64,000 nucleotides of DNA from Sweltsa coloradensis (Eukaryota; Arthropoda; Insecta; Plecoptera; Chloroperlidae): positions 1-64,000 of the forward strand of contig JAMZAV010001283.1 in the NCBI GenBank assembly GCA_024449915.1, written 5' to 3'. This document shows positions 33,659 to 46,100 of this stretch, piece after piece; position 1 is the stretch's first letter, and each line of letters opens with the position of its first letter. The translations under genes were made by a program, and so were the position numbers. The notes under the pieces are model-generated. The model saw only the letters and a program-made list of their open reading frames with translations. It did no database searches and was not told the origin of the DNA.

Positions 33659-36600
33659 GTAAGACTTGTTTTGCTTATTATCTAAATTTTTAATGGTTAT
33701 TACTTATTAATAAGATTGTCCGCGTTATTTATTATATTTATGCTTACTGCTTGATACGATTATTACTGTACTTTTAAGTTTAAGGCCCCTAGACCGTAGG
33801 CCTAGATGACAATTTTATGCTGTGCTCAAGTTATGCTGGCCTAGGGCCCCTAGCCTAATTCATACTGTTTGTAATTCTTTTCAGATTTGGATCATACGGC
33901 TGATGTCCAGTTAGTGAATTAATTTATTAATTATAGTCTTAAGTATGAGTAGGGTAAGCTTAGCCTAATCTTGCAAAGTTCAATTGGGATTGAGAAGGTT
34001 GCAGCATGTTACACGTAGGCCTAGGCTTATATTAGTAGAGCCTAGAGCTCCCTCAAAGGGCTTATTAGACGAGGGAGCGCAGAGACCAAGTCTAAGGACG
34101 TGTTTGAACTGTATTCTCATTCATTTTTCTCAGTCTCGGTCTTGGCACTATAGCTTTGTTTGTTTGTCCTGTTTCAATTACACCAGGTACAAGTTTGTCA
34201 CAAAAACCCGTTTTTCTGTCCTGGTGTAAATGTACCCCGGACACATATTGTGCGAGGGGTCGCCATTATGCAATAAAAAGAAAGAAAAAAGAAAAGAAAC
34301 CCAGAAACGTTTTTTTGTCCTGTTGTAAGTTACCACTACTGTGACTGGAGTAAGAATTTTACACCTGCTATTTTAGCAGAAGTGGGTGTAAAGGGACAAA
34401 ATATTGCGCCATTTTTAAAGTTTGTAGTGGCTTGGTTGGTGTAGTGAGAACTTGAGAAGCTAAGAAAGAAGCTAGAAGTTAAAATGGAAAAAGCCGGGCC
34501 GAGCAATATCTTTCCCAATGATTATATGAATCTTCACGGCCTTTCTTAAAAGGGATGCCAATTAATCAACCGTTAAGCAAAAACCTTAGCCCAGGGCTGA
34601 CATAACCTAAAACTAGGATATGTCTGCTTGAAAGACGTTTAGCAATATTATGCACAACAATGTACTAGAAACCTATTATCTAGGCCAAAATATTAAAAAA
34701 TATAGTTAGGCCCAAAGCTTATTAGCCTATCATCGTGTGGTATATAGGCTCTAGGCCTTCGTTGCCTTGTCAAATGTCAAAACTGGGTGCAAATATATGT
34801 TTGTTTGTCCTAGTGGGCGGGCGTAACGTGTACTTATTACCTACTCCTATTTCCGGTTTTATGACGTACATCCGGACGATTCCAGGAGTAAATATGTGAA
34901 CCTGGTACAGGACAAACAAACAAAGCTAGTATAACAATAATATTATAGTAGGGCGCCTACCTAGCAAAAGTCACTAGCAAAACACACTGACCACGTTTAT
35001 CATGCGAGCTGAGTCCGGACTGAAACATACGAATTGACCTGAGTCCTGAGTCCAAACTGAAATCGCTTGCTGAACACCTCAGTCCGGACTGAGTCCAACT
35101 TGGTTGATAGTTGATACGATCTGAAATTTGACTGCTAAACCCAATCGAGCTCAAATATGCGAACTCGCGGCCATTTTCTTTGTAATCGGCCAATAACAGC
35201 CACTGCTTTCAACAACATAGCAATAAACTGTCACAAACAGCTGTGCATTGATATTGTATCATATCATACCAATTACTCATTTCATTTTTTAATTTCAATA
35301 CCGGCTCAATTAATCAATTCAAACAACTTCAATTCTCAATACTAGTATACCATACTAAATAGGCCTATAGGCCTACATATTGATTCACATGAAATATGCA
35401 TTCTATTTTATTATTCATTTTATACCATGTTTTAGCCGTAGGAACTATTCACTCCCTCTTCATGAAGAGGTGTATACTTGTACCATGTATTAGTCTCAGT
35501 GAATAAAGATCTACTCTACTCTACATTTTGCAAGCAGTGACATTTCTAAACCTTTTAGCTCGGACTGAGCTAGGCTAGTCCGGCCTGAAAGCTCTTGATA
35601 AATGTTAGTGAACTGAACTGAAAATTTAGTCCACACCCAAGTCAGTCTGGACTCGGCTCGCGTTATAAACATGGTCTCTATCAAACACAACACTCGCGCC
35701 AATGGATGGCAAGCCGGTCAATTGACCAAGTAATATATGACCGTTCAAATAATTGGTCAAAGTAATATTTTATTTATTTAATAAATATTTTATTTGGCAT
35801 TTCTCAATCTTCAAAGGAAAATTAACTTATGGGAACTTGTTCGGGGGGGGGGGGGTCCCAAAAGAAGTCTCTTTTTGTCAAAAAACAAAACGTTACCGGT
35901 ATTTTTACGGTTTTCATCCATGAGTAGGGCAGGGGTAGAGCAAGTGACTGACGCTCTAGCAGCTAGACATTTAATTATTCCGCGTTTAACACTACTAGTA
36001 GGGTGGTTTGAGGTAAAATTCAGGTACTGGTCAGTGTGCGTTTTCTTCCGGAAAACAGAAGTCACGAGTTTTCCGTCGTTAGATCTCCCTAAATTGACGT
36101 CTATAAAGGGCAAGGCTCCGTCCTTCTCTACTTCTACAGTGAACTTGATGGACTCATCATGTTGATTCAGGTGATTTAAAAATATTCCATTGTCAATACC
36201 GTGTGACCAGACCACAAAAATATCGTCAACATATCGTCGCCAATGTTCCACACGGAAGGGGGCTGTCGCCAGAGCAGTGGTTTCAAATTCTTCAAGGTAG
36301 ATATTAGCTAAGATAGGGGACAAGCTGGATCCCATGGCCACGCCCTGTGTTTGCATGTAGTAAGCGTCCCCAAACCGGAAATAACTGGACCTGACACAAA
36401 CACTCAACAATGATAATGTTTTCAACATGTAGCATTGTTCTATTCCCAAGTGTGTTGTCCGCGGGCAAACGTTTCTTGACACAGGTCAGACTTGGAGCAT
36501 CGTTGACTGGAATGTTGTGAAAAAGATTTATGACGTCAAAGCTCACCCGAATGTCGTCAGGTTGCACAACAAGTTGTTGAACAGACTGCAAGAAATCTTG

Positions 36601-39600
36601 TGAGTTTTGTAGTGTGCAAAGTGATTTTATGTAAACAGGTTTCAAGATATCCAAAAGAAATTTGGATAGGTGGTCCGATGTAGAGTTCCTTGAGCTAACA
36701 ATAGGTCGAAGTGTGACGTTTGCCTTATGAACTTTAGGCAAGCCGTACAGGTTTGGAGGCTTGCTGTGGTGGGTGTGAGATTAGTCCGGAAAGACTGGGT
36801 GATAGTGTTGCTCTGTTTTTTTCATCACTATCAATTTGGTTTTCAATTTTTGTGGTTTGGTCCTTGTCAAGTTTAACATACTAGGTAGGGCAAGCAAAGA
36901 ATATCCAAAATCTTACACTCATAGTCAACCCTATTTAAGATAACACAGTACTCTGTGCCTTTGTCACTAGGAAGTATAATACTTTTGTCACGCTTGAACG
37001 ATAAGATGGCTGACCGTTCTGAGGGGGAAACATTGCTGTGAATAGGCCTGAGAGGTTTTTCCAGGAAACTCTTCACTTTGTAGCGCAACTCGGGGGGCAC
37101 AGACCCAATAATGACTGATTTAATGGATGCAATAGTATTCAGTTTATCAATAGCCTTGGGTATCACCGCAAAATTTAATCCTTTGGATAGGTGGGTTTTA
37201 ATGTCACTCAACGATTTTGATGACAGATTAATCACGTTCTTGCAGGCTTGTACCCTGGGTCCCTGGTTCGAGCTTGGCAGTGTGCTGTTAGTCAACTTTT
37301 CCTGAATCAATTTGTACAGTTTATGTTTTTGACGTGTTTTGTAGCCGTGGAAAGTGCGTTGGTAAAACCACTTAACGCGGCACTGAAAATCTCCCAAAGT
37401 CATTTCTTATTTGACAAGAAAGTTCTGTAGTAGACTCTGTAGGCCTATTGTAGAGAGTAATTGGCTTGTTCACTGCGACTTTTACTCACCACGCTGCGCT
37501 ATTGTACTAACCCCCCACCGCCGTCTAGATGCCTGTAAAGACGGATGTAGAGTGTAGACGGCGGTGATAGCCCAACTTGCGGGTGTCATGGCTGCTCATA
37601 GCTGTCAGCAGCCTACTGTTTTTACTGTCAGTTTGCATAGTTTTATGTTGAAAGCAAAATGTCCAATTGCTGTGTGTATTCGTGTAAGGAGAGAGGAGGG
37701 CATACTGTCGTGTTTATTACTACAAATAAATACAATCACATAATATACTGACAATTGTGTCTTTATTAGGCCTCCTGCCTACGTAACCTCTCTCATGTCA
37801 ACAAATCAACACTGGCTAGGACTAAGCCCTAGGCTTTGCTGAGGCGTATGCAAGTAGGGCCTAGGCCTATACTTGCTAATTTATAATACCATGATATTGA
37901 TATGCCTAGGTCTACATCTAATGCTGAAGAAAAGCCTAGGCCCTAGTCCTTAGTAGCCTTATTCCAAGTAGGCCTAGGTCTAATCTCAATAACAGTGCTA
38001 GGCCCCAGATTTAGACATCAACGGCGCCATGTGCTTTCAGCTCTTATTTTAATTTTCCTATCGTTCACGTTTTCATTGTTTAAAAGTTTAAACAAACAAA
38101 ATATGCTATTGAATAAAATTACTTGAAATAGGCCGTACGACTACTTACGTAAAACCATTGATTTAAGACTTGAAGGAATGGTAAAACAATACGTAAACAA
38201 ACAATTGAGGAAGCATACAGATTTGACAATGCAGAGCCTGCTATACATAGTTTATTTCAAACACCGCCACGGTCTTTGGGCAGGGTCCACTAGATACCTA
38301 ACAAGCAGCTCGGAATAAGTATCTAGTGGACCCTGGTTTTGGGGGTTAGTGCAGTGGCGCGATCTGCGTGGAGCTTTGCGTGAACAAGCCAATTGTGCCT
38401 TCTTATACCGGTGATATTGAATTTGATCACTAATGGGGAATGAGGGTTTGCGACGCCCTGTGTACACATCTTATAGCACGCTCTGTACGGAATACTGGAA
38501 CTTTGAGTAATTTTTAAAATGTTATATTTGAAAAAGGTGCCGGAACTGGGTTCCGGTTTGTTCTGCCAGAAAAATAGTACTGGAAATGACAATAAGAAAA
38601 CGAGAACTATAATATACAATGCCTAAAGGCTGTAACTTCAATCATTTCAATGGGTGCCCTAATTAGGGCATGATCTTGAACTAGCCTGTTCCAATACACT
38701 CACAATACTCCAATACTTCGCTTCAAGCCAGCTAGTGTGAAATCAAACTCAAATAAGCTCGAGCTTGAGTGTTTATCAGTGCGCATCGGCGTTGACACGT
38801 TTTTAAACAAGTCAGTCCTAGTGTAAACCTAGTATACTTGCAGACCTAAAGTCACCGAGTGACACTTGTACTCGATCCCTCAATGTTAACTAAGCTTAGA
38901 GCCAGGCCCTTACTATGATTTAGTATCCATTTAAACTATGTTTGTTCTTCTTCTTCTTGTAGGCTACACGCCTGGGGCGATACTCTGGAGGAAGCGTTTG
39001 AGCAATGCGGGACGGCTATGTTCGGATACATGACTGAGCTCGACTCTGTGGAGATATCCGAGTGCCAGGAGATAATAGCAGAGGGTCACGACCTGATGTC
39101 CCTGTTGTTCCACTTCCTGGACGAACTGCTCTTCCTGTTCTGTGCAGATCCATACTTCATTGCAAGGGTGTGTAAGCGTGGGTTAAACCTAAATACTCAA
39201 CGAAACTTGACTAGATTTTGATAAAATGTTTTAATTGGGGATAAGAGAATGTAGGCCTACTCGTTTTATGGGTGTTTCTGTGGGGAAAAAATAATAAATG
39301 CATGAAGTATTATGCTGCGTCCGACCAACCACCGGCTGTCCAAAGTTTGCGGCTGAAGTCTATCTCCCCACCCCTTGTTTTTACTGTGATTACTATTTAC
39401 TGTTGTACACTAGGCAATCTTCCTAGGTTGGACACTTGCTACACGACTAAACATATACAAATTTTTTTAAGCTTACCAAAAACATACATGTTTGTGGTTG
39501 GGGAAAGGAGAGAGGAGACCAACAGTTACCTTAAAGGATGTAGGTAGCTGCTTGAGACGAGGTTCACATATATTTATTAACAATTAAAAATTCACAATTC

Positions 39601-40093
39601 ACATAAATGTTGAACGTTTCGGCCTCCGCGGCCTTGGTCACCGACCGTTGGAGAAGAACTAACAATTAAAAACAAACAAACAAACAAAAACTAACATTTA
39701 AACATTATTTACAATTATATTACAATACAAGGCGCTGTTGGGGTGAGTAGGTGGCGGTGTGCAGGTGGGATGTCTACCTCAGATTGAGGTTAGGCTTTTG
39801 GCGCGAGCTGGTGATGATTTGGTGCGCCAATTCCCATTGTCTCAGGTGTTCCTCATTGCATGATGGGGGCAACGACTTCACTACCCTTGTGGTGTAACAA
39901 TTGTCAAAGTCTCTGTTGTGGGTGCCTGCGTGTTGGGCCACCGGTTTCAGGTCTAGTTTTTTGATAGTGTCCTGTCTGTGCCCATTCATTCTCGTGCTCG
40001 GAGAGTTCGGACTGGTGAGGCCTATGTACTCGGCTGGGCATAGCTGGCACTGTAGTTGGTATATCAGGTTGGTAGTGGCACAGCTGTTGTGTT

Positions 40094-40128
<35 letters not shown>

Positions 40129-43100
40129 CAAACACTAACCAAGCCGATAGGCTCTATCTAAACCAACAAAAACATATGTGTTAGAGTGTACACGTGTATG
40201 CGCGCTAATACCCAAGAGCTAACTTTTAATAGTGTAGGCCTAGTTGATTGTAATTTATCAACATGAGAGGATTATTGCTGGGGAAAGAAGCTTCACATAA
40301 ATGTTTGTACTGTAGACCTATGCATAGAGGTATTTCAGTATTTGTATGGTTTTATTTTCCTATTATAGTGTAATTTTTTTTATTGTATGGGATGGCCTAT
40401 GAGGTTGTGTTTTATGCCTGTAGAGTTTTATTTATTTTTTGCATGCTTCTAAATTGCAAAGTGGTGAAATTTGCGTACAAAATCCATAAACAAAGCTAAT
40501 GTTGTAAATAAGTGATCAGTGATCACTGTTTTCATCTCACAGGTGCTACCTTGAGACTTGAGAGCACTCTTTAGCTGTTGGTTAAAACCAGGAGAAACAC
40601 CTTTGAAAATGAAGATAATTTACAATTATTTATATTAGGCCTCCGCCTGGGTATGTTGCTTTTGTTTGCACTGGTATTTCATAAAAAAGTAGCTTACGGT
40701 ACGTCAGTCATCTCTCATCTGTAAGTTATAGTGGAAATCAGTAAATAGTGGAAATAATAGTGTTTTAAATTTAATGAAGGCCAAAGCAAAGAGAACATAA
40801 AGACCCGCCTGAAGGGCTACTGCAACTAATTTAAAGTTGTTACCTTAATCCACTGCAACTAATTTAAAGTTGTTACCTTAATCCACAACGCGTTTCGTCC
40901 TTCTGGGACTGTGGCCACTAAAAATCAGCTAACTACCCTACATGCAAACAAAACTCACAACATATAACCAAACCTGTGGTAGGGCCACGCAAGAAGTTAA
41001 GTCTGCATGCATGTTGTCATCATCAGCAAGGTTGCTTCACGCACCATTCATACTGAGCCACACCGTTAGCACATCCAATAATTTATTTTTATTTATTTAT
41101 TTATTTAACGTCTATCTATCCTATTCAGTTAAAAACTGATTTAGAAAGGAGGACAACTAATTTACAAAGGAGGCTTCCCTCCCAACTCTAGTGCTCGGGA
41201 GACAAAAAAATCCATGACTTACCCTGGATTCGAACCAGGACCCTTGGCAACAAGAGAAAAGCTGCCCCTTCTGTTGTTGCTGGGCCAGGGTGCCTCTTCA
41301 TTCATACTAAGGGAAAGGGTTAGAGATAGTAAGGGTGGAAAGTCACAAAACAGCACAACATAGAGCCCAGCCCTTCAGACTGGGCTTCATGTTTTCTTTT
41401 TGTTCTCTTAACTTTCTCAACCTGTCAACCCTTCTCCAATCTTATTTTGGTTTATGTCAATTTTGTTGTGATATTTCCATTTTGAGTGTTATTTGTTGTT
41501 TATCGCTTTTGCAAACGACATGACCTATGCACGATGCTAATTTGTGTTCAAAGTCGAAATTGTATCCATAATCAATAGGCCTACCCAACCCGCACTACCT
41601 TCATTATATAAAATACCCGGATCCGTTTAAATTAAGATTTGGTTCTTCTTTCGGGTCCATTTCTACTTTCTGCATACATGCCATCTGTAACATACCGTGA
41701 CGGTAAATTTCTTAGTAATCTGCCACCTCTGCAATAATTTTGTTGTTTTCTCTCCAATTAGGCTACACTATTTGATTAAAAATATGCCTACCAGTCCGCA
41801 TATATCTATTTAATTTTAGCTGTAAATTGATAAAGGCCTACCTACCTATCCAAATTTCTTTTCTTGGAATTTGCTATTTTTAAATATGTAGCCTACCTAG
41901 TTCCTTACCAACACTAAAGCTAAGATGGACAACCATTTTTGTCTTGACATCGCCAATTACAGCAAAGAATAGCAACCCTCCGCTCCGCACGGTCGCGATA
42001 TGTCTCATCAGATGCCTTGTTGGATGGGAAAGAACTAGGAACTTATTGCATTTAAATAGGTAGTTCACCGATGTTTTTTCCCGGGCTACACAAATTAACA
42101 ATTCTACGCGCCGTTTTCCGTCGGTCTATTTCCTAAGAGCCTGTGATGACAATGGCAGCGGTTTACCCACACTCCACTGGTGCCAAACAATCAGCCAGCA
42201 TGCAAGTCTAGTGCACGTGTCAGAAGAATCAATTATGCGCCGTACACAACAATGTATATAAATATTCAATATTGCGCAATTGATGCCAATTGTAAGCATC
42301 AGACTTAAAAACATAGCTCCACTATTCAAATTAATTACGTTCATACCAGACAAAAAAGGCTCTTTTCAAATCAATTTTCTATGTTTTTTTTGCTTAATTT
42401 ACTAACCGTAAAAGTTAAAACCTAGTAAGTAAAGAGTAAGAAAGTAGAGTAAGATGAGTTTAATATTATCTACCAGATCACTAAACGTAAAACCTTCCCA
42501 TCCCTAATGCCTTGTTCTGAAGACGCAGGGTCCAGTTCCGGTAACCTGAATCACAGATAGGGCTAAAATTGGTCCCAAATTTTATTACTTAATGTCATTC
42601 CTACTAGGTACCCTACTAGGTTTCTGTGTGGTTTGTTGGTCTGGTGGTTAGAAACTCTCTTTCAATGCAGAAGGTCCGGGGATCAATTCTCGCTTTAGGT
42701 AGAAGTTTTTTAACTTCTGATGTGGCCTAAGTCCATCAGTTCTTAACTGAGTAACTTATAAACGGTGACTTTGGAGCCGTCCTTGCAACGAGACACATAA
42801 TAAATTCTAAGGTGGTTCCGAAACAGCCTTGTTGATTCTGGCGCTATCCTCGGGGGGAATTATGTCCAGCTTAAATGATCGGTGTTTCCAACTTAAATAT
42901 TCCGGTCTCTAGTTGGTCATTGTTCGCTCGGCTAATAGTGTCGGCACCTACAGGGTTGTGTTGGACTAGACTGCTTTAAATTTTATGTCGCCCACTGAAA
43001 ATCAGTTCTGTGACTGAGTGGGTAGACTCTTGAATACAAATGTATTTATTTATTAGTTAGTATTAGTTTTAAGGCGCTTTAACAGCAAAGATTATTCGCG

Positions 43101-46100
43101 CCTCCAAAATATTTGTTTCTTATGCTTAAGAGTTAACAACCATATATACTTCTTTCCAAGAGGAAGACCGTAAGGGGAGACGCGGGTGGACAGGCCTGTG
43201 TTGGTCAGAACCAGCCACAAGCGTATGGGGAGGGTAGGGTTTCCCCCACGTCGTGGTCGTTTTCGTCATCGTCCGTCCGTGTTGTCATTGTCTTCGGGGA
43301 GGTAGTCAAAGGGAAGAGGAAAGTTCCCCGACGACGACCCAGAGCTCGCCATTAGTTTCAGAGAGTGATTCTCCCCTACTCACCTTTCAAACAACGAGAA
43401 GGTTGTGAGTTGGTTTGGAAGACAAAATTATTTATTATTTATTTAGGTACTGTTGAGCTCCAGCTTCCCACTCCCCCTTGACAAAATCAGTGCATGTTTT
43501 CCAAGTTGTTATACGTAGTGTCAGAATTCTTCTGCCAACGTTCAATAGGGCTCGACTCCATTTCAGCAAAATGCCATTGACTTGGGCTTGCAACACAGTT
43601 GTCACTAAGCGAGTGCTAACCTAAGGTCGACTCTATGTGACAACTGCACGCTGCCCTCGCATACTTATGGGCAGTGTTGGGTAAGTTCCTAAACAAATGG
43701 ACCTAGTTCCAGTTTCAAGTTCCTAGTGAGAAAAAGGAACTCTTTCCAGTTCCAACTTCCTCTAAAATAAAATAAACTAGGCCCAGAGCATTTCCCAGGT
43801 GCCTTTCAAAATGGAACTAAGTTCCTTAAAAGTTTGGTTCTGCAATAACCATTTTTCTTTAGACCTTTGAGATTAGTATCTGGGATTTTGTGCGTAAAGC
43901 CAAGGGTTCACGACCCGTAGATGAATTTAAAATGATTCTTGGGTTGTTGCGTTGTGACGTGTTCCGCCATCCAAGTTTATAGCTTCTTTAATACATGGGT
44001 GACGAAACATCGAGCAGCGACTCATCATCAACACAACAACCCAAAATATCATTCCAAACTCAAGGAAGATTTCATTGGGGTGGGATGGGTCAACCTTATA
44101 TAATTTTCTGGTAGCTGACTATTTTACAGTATTGTAACCTTACTTTGTAAGTACTACAGTAAACTATGATTTTGGCTCTTTCATCCTTCAAGTTGGTACA
44201 AACAAGTAAAAATAAAAGGAACTTATGAAAATAAGTTACAGTTCTTGGATAATTTGAGCTATGGTGATCGTTAGTTTTACAGTATGTACTTCCTAGGAAC
44301 AGAACTATTTAGTTTGGTTTCCTACTAGGGATGACATTGATTCCAAAAAATTGGAATTGATCATAAGAATCGATTACCCAAAAAAACTTTAATTGAATGC
44401 ACAGTTATTTTGGTGGTCATTTTCTGTGGAATCCGCAATACGCGGCGATATTACCACGGTCGTTTTCCGTGGATGCGTGTCTTGCCCACCGTACGCCACG
44501 GAACGCAACGTTGCGTCGTCTGTTGGTACTGCCCAGGCCTGTGTACGATTGGCGTCTGGCGGAAGAGGGAGGGACAGTACAGTAAACACGTGGTTCACCG
44601 CTCTGCCACGCCCCAAAACACGACGCGTGAACGTTAAAACTGTCTAGTGCGGAATCGATGCAAACAGGAATCGATTAATCGATTGCACTATTCAACACTG
44701 CTTATGTAATGTATTTAATGTATTTTTTTTCCTGTGCAGAGAGGGGCTTCTTCAGCTATTCTTCTTTCTTGCTATCCAGTATAAAATGGCTTCTTTCTCT
44801 GTCCTGCTCATATCATTCTGAAGTGCGGCACACCTGAAAAGGTGTGCTCTGTCTTGGGATTTAAAGTTAAAGGACAAAAGTTGGAGTTGAGAAGCTATTA
44901 TTCAAAATTGGACGAGAAAGGTTGAGATGGTATGGACATGTCAGAAGAATGGGAGAAGAAAGAATTCCAAGGACAGAATTTGAAAGTGGGGACAAAGTTA
45001 AAAGACGAGTCGGTAGACCAAGAGAGAAGTGGAAAGATCAAATAAGAAATGATATACAGGAAAGAGGTGAGAAGTGGGAAGAAGTCGAAGCAAGGAAACT
45101 GTGGGAAGACAGAAGTGGATGGCGTGAACTGGTGGGAAGAAGTGCGAGTGAACCTGAAGAGGACATGACAGGCCTGGCAAGCCGGTGTTAACAACTCATA
45201 AAATGCCCTAGAAAATTGGTGGCTATAGCCACCCCCTGACCTAACTTAAGTTGGAAACAGGAGTCAGATATATATACCGTATTGTTCCGAATAAAGCACG
45301 ACCTCGAATATAACACGACCCCCAATTTTTCAGAATCATTTCAAGAAAAAAGAAAAAAATCAAAGAAAATTAAAATGTACATGAAACACTTACAACAAAA
45401 CATTTTGAACAATGTTAGGGCCTAGGCCTATGGTTTTTTACAGGGTAGGGCCAAGCACAAGCTCACATGTCAACCACAGTTCACCAGTCTGATTCCTGGT
45501 CTTCAATGTTTACGTCGTGGGGGGGGTGGGGGGGGGGTTATACTAGGCCCTAGTATCTATGGTCGTAGGCCTAGGCCTAGCTCCTTCGCAATCCCTTGCT
45601 GATTTGTAAGGCAAAGGAACCTTTCTTTTCCACGCGATCAGCAGTCTTCATTTGTTCATCTTGAGCCATTTCATCTTCTCCTTCATCACTCATTATTACG
45701 TTACGTAGACTCTTAGCAACGTAGATAGACAACCCCGACAAACAAAATCTATGTAGGTCAAGCTAGGTCACGATGTGATCACGGCTAAGGATTCTGACGA
45801 CTAGCAGACAGTTTCGCCCAAGGTTCGGCCGATTTCAGTGGCTTCGAGTGGGTGGGCGGGGCGAAGCGCAGCAGACTATGCGCGGGAGTTGTATAGAGGC
45901 GTGGCCTATGTTCAGGCACTATTTCAAATGCAAGCGCGCGGAAATAACGCGAGTGCTGTTTTTGAGATTGTATTTTCGGATAAAAACATCGCGCTATATT
46001 CGGAACAATACGGTATATATATAGTAGTTTACATGTAGCCGGTTCGGTGGTGATGTTGAATCTGTTCAGATGGTGTTGCAGAACGTCATGGCCAGTTGCA

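Noticed and set aside
34970..35660. Steroid-receptor-like GGACTGAGTCC palindromes as regulatory array
   Set aside because: Irregular spacing and location in an intron next to other repeats make a decayed transposon end more likely.
39901..40161. Cys/Val-rich and Thr/His-rich frames
   Set aside because: Products of the (CA)n tract and of the antisense strand of the GIY-YIG frame.
44393..44647. Four overlapping frames in a GC-rich patch
   Set aside because: They lie inside a hAT-like element in all phases. No frame shows a domain or splice context.
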